From positions 2,046,001-2,110,000 of the forward strand of contig JAJOHG010000002.1 in the NCBI GenBank assembly GCA_021029095.1: a stretch of 64,000 nucleotides of DNA. The letters run 5' to 3'. The translations under genes and the position numbers were made by a program. The stretch's first letter is position 1. Each line of letters begins with the position of its first letter. The notes under the pieces were generated by a model. It saw nothing but the letters and a program-made list of their open reading frames with translations, was not told where the DNA came from and searched no databases. The stretch comes from Phellopilus nigrolimitatus (taxonomy: Eukaryota > Basidiomycota > Agaricomycetes > Hymenochaetales > Hymenochaetaceae). Below are positions 11,591 through 22,041 of the stretch, in pieces.

Positions 11591-13369
11591 CTAAGGAAGA
11601 GTCGGTAGCTCATATCCCTTCTCCTTGATTTCCTTCGCAGTCGTTTCATATACATCGTACACGTCCTTCTCTGCGTCAAAACCAAGAAGCCACTCCGGCC
11701 TCGGAAGCTCGACAGCTGCACCCTTGTCGGATGGTTTAGCCTTGTGCCACATGTCACGCGTTGTCTCTCCCATCACCTGCGCGCGTCGCACGCGCTGATA
11801 GCGGATCTTCTCCCAGACGCGCACGGAGAGCGGGACGTCCTGCTTTCCGCCTATCTGGAGAGCGGTAGCGAGCGTGACACCGTCTTCCATGGCTTGCGAG
11901 GCACCCTGGATGCTCGTCCTGAAATGGAGAGAAATCAGCTTTTCAACGTAAGCGGAAGTCAAATTCGGCTGACGGCAAGAAAGGATGCGCGGAATCGCCT
12001 ATGAGCGCGAGGCGCGCGCCTTTGCTGATCCATGTCGGTAGAGGATCACGGTATACGAGCTTCCAGTCCACACAAGAGGGCGCCTTGGATAGGATAGCGG
12101 CGCACCGTGGATCCCATCCGTCAACGACTGCGAGGACGTCTTCCATCTTTCCAGGAAGTGACCATGACTCTTCGATGTCGGCTTCGTCTCTGCACTCAGT
12201 GTTCAGAAATTACTTATGGAACAGGAACATGTATAGTAAATACGAACTTGTGAGTGATCACCCATGACATCGCGCGACCATCTTTTGACGAGCTCGCAAG
12301 AAAGTGAACATCTGGGCCTGTTTTTCTTAAATAAGGGATTGCTTGAGCAGAATTCGAAAAATGTCTACGCGCCTATCCAGCCGAAGAAAGCGTCGCCGTT
12401 CTTGCACATAAAGTCCGTCAGTGGGTCTTTGTCGACTCCCTGTTCACGGGTATTGAACCAAGCCCTGTATATCGCATACCCAGAAGATTTCGGTTTATCT
12501 TCATATCCCTACATTGATAAGTTGAGATGATTTACGATCAAGAACATCTTAAAGACGGCATACCAAAACGAGTGTCCTCGCTTTGCTCCTCACTCCATCC
12601 GCTCCGACGACCACGTCCGCTGCTATGCTCTCACCGTTCGAGATGACGCCAGCCTCACCTGTCTCCTCGTTTTCCCAGTACTCTGAGACATCCTGTCCGA
12701 GCCGGATCTCCGCACCAACTGACTTCGCGTAGTTAAAGAGACACTCGTGGAGTTCGCCGCGGTGCCCGTTGTAGCTATACGAGCCGTACAGCACATTCGG
12801 CAACTGCTGAGTGGTGAGTAACTCCCCCTTCGAGTTATACAGATGGAGCTCGGAATGATGGGTGCACAGCGGCCAAATCCTGCGAAGATAGACAACGAGT
12901 GTCCAGCGATAATTAACACAGAGTCTGCTTATGTAAACTCACTCATCGTGAAGACCCCAACGTGCGAAGATCTTGCCAGCATTACTGCCAAACGATATAA
13001 CCTGAAAACGTAGCTCGAGTTGAGAATTGTATCGCAAGAGTAAATAAATGGCGTCACGTACGTCGCCTAGGACGCGAACGATGGTTAACAAATTATGTAT
13101 AGTAGGCGTGAGAACTTATGTAACTCACCGAGGATCTTGAGCTCCTTGAACTTCTCCAAAAGCAGGACTTCGTGCCCCTTGCGTTTGCACTCGATCGCAC
13201 ATGTAAGGCCAGCAAATCCTGCGCCAACAATGACGACTTTGACTCCTGTCGAGTTCGGCGGGGCGACCTTGTTGTATCCAACCCCTGGGTTTGTGCGCAG
13301 GGCCTCCTTCGCGGCGGCATCCACGCCAGAGGCATGCACGCCGTTCGTACCGTTCAAGGTCGCATCCAT
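11591..13369 (-). CDS. FAD-dependent monooxygenase (salicylate hydroxylase-like)
   Basis: A multi-exon flavoprotein monooxygenase of the aromatic hydroxylase (PHBH) fold. The N-terminal dinucleotide-binding motif is VVIVGAGFAGLTCAIE, with the acidic residue closing the Rossmann strand (LLLEK). The mid-protein DG motif is VVGADGVRS and the FAD-ribityl GD motif is LIGDSAHPFLP; exons for GHRGELHECL (substrate/NADPH region) are also readable. All three family motifs are intact, so an active enzyme using FAD and NAD(P)H with O2 is expected. The substrate is unknown; relatives hydroxylate salicylate-type aromatics or act in secondary metabolism. The start ATG at 13369 gives a soluble N-terminal extension rich in Gly, Asn and Ala and no signal peptide. 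At least six introns interrupt it. No biosynthetic cluster is apparent around it. Confidence 0.88.
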
Positions 13370-13760
13370 ATTCTGCTATGTATAAGATGTGTTGCAAGCA
13401 ATTGAAGGAAGAAATCGGTGCTAAGATGGTCCTTCATGTCTCGTTGCTAGTTCTGTCTTATACAAAGTCCTCAGAAGTTGACATGTGACATGTGCGCATA
13501 GCGTGTGTAGCGGTAGAATGATCTTGCGGGGAGAGCGATAGATAATTGCAAGCCTCTTTCTCACCAGCCATTGATTTGTTACGAACTTCGTGACCTTCCT
13601 GAACAAAGACTTATCCCGCGTGAATTAGGATAGACATGTACGGTAGTTATGTCAAGGCGGAAAAATACAAAAGTTGTACCGATGATCGTATCGGGCGCCG
13701 CCGTGCGACTAAGAGTCAGTCGGGATAACTGGTACGCTGATGTTCAGAGCCGTCCGTCAT
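13370..13760. other. Intergenic region, promoter of the FAD monooxygenase
   Basis: Spacer between two minus-strand genes. No coding character. Presumed promoter of the monooxygenase. Confidence 0.35.
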
Positions 13761-15334
13761 CTATGTCCTGAGTTTCTCCAGACCTAGTCCGACTAAACCT
13801 GTGATCTTCTCCCCTCGCTGCTGCAGTTTGGCTAGTTGCATCCACGACAGCGCGAATAATGCGAACTCGCCGTACCTGAAGTCAGGAGAAAACGTTCAAT
13901 ATATACTAAACAAAACATATTCGAGCTCTCGCGACGCACGGCAAGGCTTTGCCTCCGTGTAGGCGCCATGCTCTCCAAGCACAGAGAGCTGAAAGACGTG
14001 CAACATATAATGTCAATTCTGTCCGGCGTTTTTCCGGAAGGATGAGGATCCACAGGGAACCGACCGAGCCGTTTATAATCCATCTACGCAGATTTTTAGG
14101 TAGGTATGCAGAGTTGATATGACTGCCAATATGAGATGGAAATCATACCGAGAACGGGCCAGAGAACCCGGAGGAATTATGCGTTGCAGTAAACATGTGA
14201 GCGCCCATGATGTGTTGATACTATCCATGCGGCAACGTGAGTCATAATTTGTAGTATAGCGAATCAAAATGGGACGCCACCTTCCGACTATAAATGCAGT
14301 TCCTCGTATCGTCGATATCAACCAAGACTTCAAGACTTGTAATGGCCGACTGTTTCAAAGAAAGGGAGATAATTAGAAAAGTAGATTTTCGAGTGCAATA
14401 ACTTCGTAGGTCTAAATGGAAAAAATGAAGAAAAACACGGACTCCATCAAGACTGCACGACGCGATTTCGAAAGCAAAATCGGTAGGGCACTGAACACAC
14501 CGACCCATCCGAATGCCCTAAGGAACTCGTGAAGCCAGGCCTTCAGATAGTTCTTGAGGCAACTCGATTCATTTGGATGAAGCTTCGCGCATAGATTGTT
14601 GTGATGGCCAAGCTTATGGCTTGGCGCATCACGTTTCCCTTCGGAAAAGGAGGAAAGAAGCTCCTCAAGCTCTTGTCTAGACATGTTTGGAGGTACATAA
14701 CGCGTCGAGTACTGAAAAAAAAAGGTTATGCACGCCTTTATGCAAGTGTCTCGGGACGCACATGAAACAAGATGAAAAACATACCGAAAGGATGATACTC
14801 TCGTAGGATTTAGGAAATATCTTGCTTTTGAATATGAATGCCCATAGCAACCATGCATTTCCGAGAATGTTGAAAGTCCAGATAGGGGGCAATGCTCGCC
14901 CCAGTCTCGAACCTCTGCCAGAATGATATACAGCAGAAGACATGGCGTACAGTGCGAGCTGAACCCGCCAAGCAAATGGTAATAAGTAAATCAAAGGTGA
15001 TGCAAGTAGTTCCGCCAATCTTGGATTAGATTGAAAATGCTGTTTGAGGTAAAGATAAAATTCTGGCAGCAGGGCCGGAAACAAAGCGAGTTTGATGATT
15101 GTTCGGTTTACAAGACTTCTCTTTTGAGATGGTTGCTTATTACTATAGCAGTCCGATTAGCTTTGTGCTCAAACTATTCAAGTCTCTGAAGGCAGCGTAC
15201 CGCATGCGTTCCACTATTTCCTGAGCTGATCTCGCTGACACTGTCATGGCAAGAATCGAAAAGAACACCACCAGTAAGCGGCGAGTCCTAATTTCCGTCG
15301 GGCTATTCTGAAAAACGGCTCGTGCAGACGCCAT
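13761..15334 (-). CDS. TMEM135-like integral membrane protein
   Basis: Several exons on the minus strand add up to a multi-pass membrane protein. The likely first exon (15334-15146) has a hydrophobic stretch LLVVFFSILAM. The next (about 15100-14780) has LASPLIYLLPFAWRVQLALY then NILGNAWLLWAFIFKS. The following exon carries LHPNESSCLKNYLKAWL followed by AFGWVGVFSALPILL. That Cys-rich segment before a membrane helix matches the fungal TMEM135 N-terminal pattern. Later exons give LTLYVARLSALCAWRAWRLH and, finally, RYGEFALFALSWMQLAKL, ending at 13761. TMEM135 relatives associate with peroxisomes and mitochondria, but that role is known for animals, not shown here. Internal exon borders between 14400 and 14040 are uncertain. 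Confidence 0.6.
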
Positions 15335-15905
15335 TATAATGCGTAGACGAAGGGAGTCGGATTCGTGAGTTGTGATGGACTCACGAGCAACTGTTGATCG
15401 CTGATTATGTCAGACTTTTCCACGATAAGTTTTACCGGTTGGCGCCAATTTCCATATTAGTCAATCTCAATTCTGTGGATCTGAGTCTTGATGAGATAAG
15501 CATGATAGAGAAACACAACAGCTTTAGGATCGAGGCGTTTCGTTGCACGATTATCGAGGATATCAGAATTCGAATGACCGACAGACATAAAAAAGTGGCT
15601 GAAAACGGGTCGAAAGATCATCAGACGCGTCAATTTGGAAGTCTGACGCGCTCTTTAGCAATGCCAACGCCTCGAGGTTGGTATGACTTTTCAAGTTTTT
15701 TCAAACAGACTTCCACAGTCTCTCCTGCCTAAAAAGGTGTCCGTTAAATCGCAGGACGAGATCGAGTTCGACTTGGAATGTGATCAGCCGGCGATCGGTA
15801 GCGGCGGCGCATCATTTAGGCCGTTGGTCGTCTTATGACATTGTAAATAGCAGGATGAAGATAGCCCACAAACCGTTGTCTTTTATCTCTTTCTCGTAGG
15901 CCATC
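15335..15905. other. Divergent promoter region
   Basis: Spacer between the TMEM135-like gene (minus) and the hydrolase (plus). It contains an open but non-coding-looking frame. No strong motif was recognised. Confidence 0.35.
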
Positions 15906-17153
15906 ATGGCCTTAGGCATCAACATAGCCAGACAGCCTTTCAAGGGCATTTACGTTGGTTATTCTCTGCTAGGACTCTGGTTTGTGCGCGTGCCATACTG
16001 GTCGCTCAGGAATTTGCTCCCCGCATGGCGCCCAAGGAGATCGTGGTCGATTTTGCGCTGCTTACAAGTTAACCTTGCGAGGTTTTTCACGCAACTGGGC
16101 GAAAAGTACGTTTCGTCTTCTCATATCCGCTGATACGTCTAATCATCTTTTGACAAATAATTTAGAGTCGGCAGTATCGGAAGAACGCCTGATCACCGAA
16201 CACTGGAGCTTGGGAAGGGAGTTGACGGTTTATACGTCGACGGCGTGCCCGAGCTCGTCGCAGGAGACGTGAAGAAATGGGCGGATTTCGCGGGTGTCGA
16301 ACCCACCAGGATCCCAGGCTACTGGCAGCATAAATCAGGCTCGCACGTGGTTATAGGCGAAAAGCCCCGGGGGAACGAGAAGGTCGCATATTTCTTGCAC
16401 GGTGGTGCATATGTCGCGCACTCGGCGCACCCAGCTACAGCATCGGCGAACATCCCGCGTTCAATCCTGGCTCACACCCCGTCTCTTCTCCGCGCCTTTG
16501 CGATCGAATATCGTCTGACGTCCCCGGACGCGAACCCATTCCCCTCCCAGCTCCTCGATGCGCTTGCTGGGTACAACTACCTTGTGGGTGCCGTCGGCTT
16601 CAGCCCTGAGAACATTATTATCGTTGGCGATTCCGCAGGCGCTAACCTGGCGCTTGCGCTCACGCGTTACCTTGTCTCAAACTCCGGAACACTTCCGCTC
16701 CTGCCCGCTCCGCCCGGTGCGCTCGTGCTCCTTTCACCATGGGGTGACCTGACAGGGTCACATGACACGCCCGGCTCGACCGCATTCAGGCACGGTGCTT
16801 CGGACTTTGTCTCTCCCCCACACCCGCAAAGCAAGGGCTCCGCGTCAAACGCATACGCTGGTCCGCACGGGTACGAGTTCCTCGCGAACGAGTACATATC
16901 GCCCGCGAGCAAAAATGTGGAATACGTCAGCTTCAAGGGCTTCCCTCGTACTTTCATCTCGATCGGCGACGCTGAGGTTCTAGTTGACCAGATTCAGACG
17001 CTGCGGGAGCGCTTGGTGGCAGACGTTGGCGAGGAGCGGGTAGAGACACTTGTATCAAAGGACGCATGTCACGACTTTTTGTGGTTTGACTGGTTCGAGC
17101 CGCAACGTGAGGAGGCATTGACGGCAATCGCGAGTTGGATTGAGAGTTTTTGA
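15906..17153 (+). CDS. Alpha/beta hydrolase fold-3 esterase/lipase (HSL family), membrane-anchored
   Basis: Two exons; the intron begins GTACGT after 16105 and ends TTTAG before 16167. The mature fold shows the HSL-family oxyanion motif YFLHGGAYV, the nucleophile elbow VGDSAGAN (catalytic Ser), a probable catalytic Asp in ISIGDAEVLVDQ and the catalytic His in DACHDFLWF. The triad is therefore complete. The N-terminus has a hydrophobic segment (YVGYSLLGLWFV) that could anchor it in a membrane facing the ER or lipid droplet. Related fungal enzymes hydrolyse short-chain esters or sterol esters; the substrate is not deducible. About 370 residues, normal for the family. Confidence 0.88.
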
Positions 17154-17649
17154 TCTTATTCCGTTTTTATACAATGTTCGGCTATAGATGCTTGCTTATT
17201 TTCTCTGTCAGATCATCGAGTAGCCTATCCAAAGTATTGCGTATATATTAAAATACTGAGGTCCCAATTTCGAGCTTTGTTTTCATATATGTAGCCTGCT
17301 GATAGAAGGAATGCAGATGCCACTATGCATGTGGTATAATATTTTATTGATTACTTGCCCTATTACACGCAGAAAAGATGAACATATAACAGCAGATAGC
17401 ATTTAAAAGATTCGTGGAGGGGAAAAATTGCCTGAGATATTGCTACAATGATGCCGATACGAAACTGATCCAGGTGCTGCTTCACACCATAATACACACG
17501 TCACATTAACAAATAAAAAATCATTCTTCTTTGACCTTGTACCTTCAAAGGAGGTATCGCGAGGGCTTCGGGCACGCGGGCAAAGGATGGTGGAGGTTAG
17601 ACGACGGGAGTATAAAGCGACGACATGAACGGGTGGAAAACAGTAGTCC
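17154..17649. other. Intergenic region between convergent genes
   Basis: AT-rich 3'-to-3' spacer between hydrolase and CDC6. No gene seen. Confidence 0.4.
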
Positions 17650-19950
17650 TCAGTCCTCCATGGCATCGTCAAAGCCATCCATGCCCTCGAGCGAGGCAAG
17701 CGCATCCTTCGCTTTCGCCTCACGGCGAATGCGCCCCATCTCGCGAGTCCAGATCGCACGCACGTCATCCTCCATTACGTCCCCGTCGCCACTCGCCTCC
17801 GCACCGATGCCAAGACCCCTGGCGATCTCCGCCTCGCGCACGTGGCCCTGAAGCCCGACAACTTGGGCACCAGGCGCACCCTTCGTCTTGCCGTTGAATG
17901 ACGCAGTCCGCTTGGGCGCACGAGCAGCTGGCGTGGAGAGCGCGACGAGGCCCGTCGTTTCCAACACACCGAGTAGGTCCGTGAAGTCCGATCGCGAAAC
18001 GGGCGTGAACGTATCCGTCACAGTAAGAAGCGACGTGTAGTATGCATGCAGTTGTGAACAGTCAGCGCTCGATGGGTTCGCGTCGCGCGCAATGAGTCCA
18101 ACAGCAGTGGCGGAGTTCGTGCGCTTCATAGGAGAGCGCTTCGTAGGTGAAGACGGTGTCTTGGCAGGCGACGGCGCCGAGGACCCCGACAAGGAAAGGG
18201 TTGCTGTGACACGCTTGGAGGCCAGGACAAGCGCGAGGAGGACGAGGCGAGCTTGCAGGCCAAGATCGCGGACCTTTGCCGCGGTTTCACTATTGCTAGT
18301 CGTAATCGCAGCTGCGAAACTCGTAGCAATACTAGACTTCGACTTGGACGTTGCCGACGTGGGCATAAAGGACTTCAGAGCAGAGAGGATGTGTGCGGGT
18401 GAGACGCTCGTCTTTGAGATATCCCTCGGCGGAGGACTGGACGTCGGTGTCGATGTCTCAGAATCAGGTATCGCAAGATCGATAGCACCTCGGAGGACTT
18501 CGAAGAGGACGCGAACGTCACCCGTAAGGGCGGATACTTTTTTCGTCAGCAGCATGAGCGTCGACTGGGGCAATAACTTCTTCAGCTCATCCCGAGGGAG
18601 GCTCTCAAACCTTTTGTCCAGAATGGCAAGCAATTCAGACGGAGTATAAGGAGCGAAGTGAACGGTTTTAATCTTCAAGCTCTTCTTTGCCCCCATTTTC
18701 GACGGTGAGTTTGACACGGACACGTCCATAGAGTCCAATGAGAGGGGAATGACAGAAGACGTAGAAGTCAGAGTATGCGTGTTGGCGATGCCCATGATGC
18801 GGATGGTAGAGGGATAAGAGGCTGCGAGGGCAAAGAGAGGTTGAAGAGTATTCGAAGAACCTTCAGAAAGGTTGTCAAGCTCATCCAAGACAAGAACACT
18901 GCATGATTGAATGTTATTACATAAAATGAGAACGAATCACGATGGACTTACCACTTGAGGTCGCGCTGCTTGTCCAAAATTGCGCTAACTTCGTCCTTGC
19001 CATGCAGCTTCTTCCCAATGGCTCGCCTGCCAGGCCTTGCCTTCGTCGACGCACCCGAAAGCTCTTCTGCAAGCCTCTGCCAGAGCGCATCCATGCCTGA
19101 AAATGCCATGCAATTTAGGAAGAGGACCTTCACGTCATCGCTGACTTTTGCAGATGCAATGATGGAGTTGATGAGCGCAGTCTTGCCCGTACCTGGCGAA
19201 CCAGAGACGTACAGGACCGACTCGGAAACACTTGCATCCTCGTCGAAGCTGTGGAGGAAGGACTCGACGATGGAACGTTCCGTCGCACGACCAGCCATGC
19301 TCATGATGTGATTTGAGTTTGAAGTGGCCCGTAAAAGACCGCGGACACGAAGGTAGAGAGGGATGGTGAAGGGCGGTGTGGCTGGCGGTGTGGCTAAAGT
19401 AAGGTTATTGAGTGCCGTGGAGGGTGTTTGAGGTATCGCATTGTGCGTAGATCGTCTAGATAGATCTATAAATTAAAAATTAAAAAACTCGTAAGCATCC
19501 TATCACAAATATAGATGGATGTGGGTGAAGTGGATGTGAGCGAGTACAATTATCTGCCCTATATCGACATGCCGTCCAACTCGAAAAGACGCTTACGCGA
19601 CATTGGAAGAGGAAAATATACGTACTTGTTCTAGGACGAGTTGAGGTGGTAGAGACGTCAGAGCTAAAGCTTGATCGTCTGCTGAGGCGCGACGCGGATG
19701 GCGACTCGAATAGAAGATCGCGTAGCGGCGGAATATTTTCCTTGTTTGCACGAGAGTCGACCTCCTCGAGCGAGGCACGAAAGCGCTTCGGATTTGGCGT
19801 TGCCTCTGGCGTGATCATCGACATGGAAGACTTATTGGACACCACCGATGACGAGCGCGACGCAGAACGTTTGCCGAGCACGGTAGTGGACGTCTGCGAA
19901 CGAGTGAGACGGCGAGTGGGAGTAGATGGAGTGGGAGTAGATGGAGCCAT
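17650..19950 (-). CDS. CDC6: CDC6 AAA+ helicase loader
   Basis: At least three exons. The first (from ATG 19950) is Ser/Thr-Pro rich with likely CDK sites (STPTPSTPTRR) and a Lys/Arg patch NPKRFR. The second begins near 19400 with TPPATPP and the ORC1/CDC6-type LYLRVRGLLRAT, then GRATERSIVESFL and Walker A VSGSPGTGKTAL. The third carries Walker B SVLVLDELDNL, sensor GIANTH, a sensor-2 region (TGDVRVLFEVLRGAID), and a C-terminal winged helix (YYTSLL...DFTDLLGVLETTGLV). CDC6 with ORC loads MCM2-7 onto origins in G1. Multiple S/T-P sites fit cell-cycle control by CDK. The gene is divergent from a nicotinamide riboside kinase-like gene, and the shared promoter has four ACGCGT boxes. Confidence 0.92.
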
Positions 19951-20095
19951 GGTCGACGTCGACGATGTTGAGGAAGAATGTCGTCGTTGGGTGGTCGTGG
20001 ATGGTCGTGGTCGTTGTGTCAGATGAAGTCTCGTCTGATGATTTTATGCTTTAGCGAGCGTGCGAACAAATACCATGAGCACGTGACTAATTACG

Positions 20096-20297
20096 ACGCG
20101 TTTGTCACGCGTCTGTTACTTCTAGCCAAACATTATACTCGCGAGACAGAATCAGAAAAGTGAGAATGTGATAACAGTTAGATACAGTATGGTACATAAA
20201 ATAGAGAAATACTACGTAAGAGAGTTTTACTGAAGACAATGTGCTAGACGTGTTGGAGTGAGTGCACAACGTCAGGGGCGACGCGTCTGTCACGCGT
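20096..20297. promoter_or_regulatory. Two pairs of ACGCGT (MCB-type) boxes upstream of CDC6
   Basis: ACGCGT occurs at 20096-20101, 20107-20112, 20281-20286 and 20292-20297. Each pair has the same arrangement, GACGCGT-N(2)-GTCACGCGT, with 11 bp between starts. ACGCGT is the MluI cell-cycle box bound by MBF in yeasts, which drives G1/S genes including CDC6. Placement 146-347 bp upstream of CDC6 fits such control. Action on the divergent kinase gene is also possible. Confidence 0.6.
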
Positions 20298-20389
20298 TAC
20301 TTTGTATGATTACGTTATCCCCCAAACAAGGCAGGACCGGAACGTGCGGCCAGAGCGGATATGAATTTGACGACTTCCCTAACTTCGAG

Positions 20390-21441
20390 ATGAGCACCTC
20401 TACTCCATACGAGCCTCAGCAGCGTGTAATTCTTGTCGGTGTAGGGTATGTATCATTAATCTTAACTAGAAAAAGGAAAAAGAGACCAATAAATAAAGAG
20501 CAGAGGCGCGACATGTTCGGGGAAGACGACCTTAGCGAAACATCTTCGGAGGTGCATTCCTAACAGCATCATTATTCACCAGGATGTACGTTTCAGTTTT
20601 TTTTCTCGAACGGAGATATCAACCTCACCTACATCTGTTAGGATTTCGCTCCTGTGAGTCCTTTGTGATCTCATCGGATAAATTCATTGATTACGATGTG
20701 GTTTCAAGCCGCAAGAGCTTGTGCCCATTCATCCGGAGTACAACGTTCAAGACTGGGACGATGCTCCGGGTGCGATCGACTGGCAGAGACTACGCACCTT
20801 CCTCAATGAGGTCAAGCGAAGTGGCATTATCCCCGACTCGCACAAGTCGCACGATCATCTCAATGAGCAGAAGGATGTCATGCTCAATCCCGAGATCTCC
20901 GAGCGATGGTCAACTATATTTGATAGAATTGGCAAGGAGGCTGAAGAGAAGGGACAGAAAGTAATATGGGGACTCGTCGATGGGTTTCTGCTTTATTGGG
21001 ACGAGGTGCGTTCTGCATCAGCCGTTCACTAGATGTTTTTGATGTTTCCGTCTAGGAAGTAATCAACTCTTTCAACGCTCGCATATTCTTGCGTGTTCCG
21101 CGCGACGTTCTTAAAAGACGCAGGCACGAGCGACATGGTTATCACACAGCAGGTATTCCGCTTCCAGTCTTCTCAGACATCTAGTCAGGGCAAGCTGATA
21201 CTCATCCGAAGTGCAATCTGATCCAGAGGGCACGCTATGGCGCGATCCGCCGCACTATTTTGAGCAAATCGTGTACCCTGCATATATTCGTGCGCACGAG
21301 CGCATCGTCGAAGGTGGCGACGTCGAAGCCGGCGCGCCGAGCGGGTTCGTGAAACGCCTCGTCCTGATTGAGTGCGAGAAGATAAGCATGGATGAGGTAT
21401 TTGAGAAGGCTTGTAATGCAATTCTCGAGGTATCGCGGTAA
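20390..21441 (+). CDS. Nicotinamide riboside kinase-like P-loop kinase
   Basis: Exons 20390-20446, 20504-20585, a 12-nt microexon 20642-20653 (Asp-Phe-Ala-Pro), 20709-21005 and later ones join in frame. Exon 1 ends VILVGVG and exon 2 begins with the P-loop GATCSGKTTLAKHL. HQD at the end of exon 2 plus DFAP of the microexon rebuild the HQDDF signature of the NRK1/uridine-kinase-like family. Next come NVQDWDDAPGAIDW, VIWGLVDGFLLYWDE, RIFLRVPRDVLKRRRHERHG (lid) and LWRDPPHYFEQIVYPAYI. NRK phosphorylates nicotinamide riboside for NAD salvage. The order and spacing match NRK1 well. The 5' end is at ATG 20390, directly before STSTPYEP. Confidence 0.8.
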
Positions 21442-22041
21442 TGAGGGTCGTTACTCTTTCGGGTACATGTTGCGATATGAACGAAATCGGGTCTAGAAAT
21501 TTAGACGTCGCGTGATAATCTGCGACGCTGATCTGAGAAAGTGTATTTCTTGTAAGTCGATCCTTCTTTGTATGTACTCCAAGCTCACATACAAAGTAAC
21601 AGACTAGCTGTCTTCTTAGACCTGGCACGAGCGGCATGTGTGTAATTCAGAAATAGGCATGCCATGAAGATCAACATCTTTCACCGCCTTCTGGCGTCTA
21701 TCACCGACCATCGCAAGTTGAAAATGTGCAAGAGAGTTAGGCGAACATGTCTTTCCTCTTGCAAGTTCGTTTGCGCTTCTGCTATGCTTCTTCTTACACA
21801 CTCGTCGCGAATAGACATTCGAGCGCTTAAGTGGACCTCTCACGTCGTAGATCTCGTCGTGGGCGTCAATCATGCGCTATCGATATGAACGTCTTCCCTC
21901 GGAACTAGTCTGTCTTCTCTTCTCGTGTCATTGGATCACTTGTACAGCTTTATCGTTGTCAGGCTCCATATAGGTGCCTAGTCTCAACCAACCTCGTTCC
22001 CTTTGCGGTCATCCACCCTCTGCCTATCAGCCGGTTTCCCT
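21442..22041. other. Intergenic region
   Basis: No coding signal recognised on either strand. Presumed terminator of the kinase gene and promoter of the MLKL-like gene. Confidence 0.35.
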
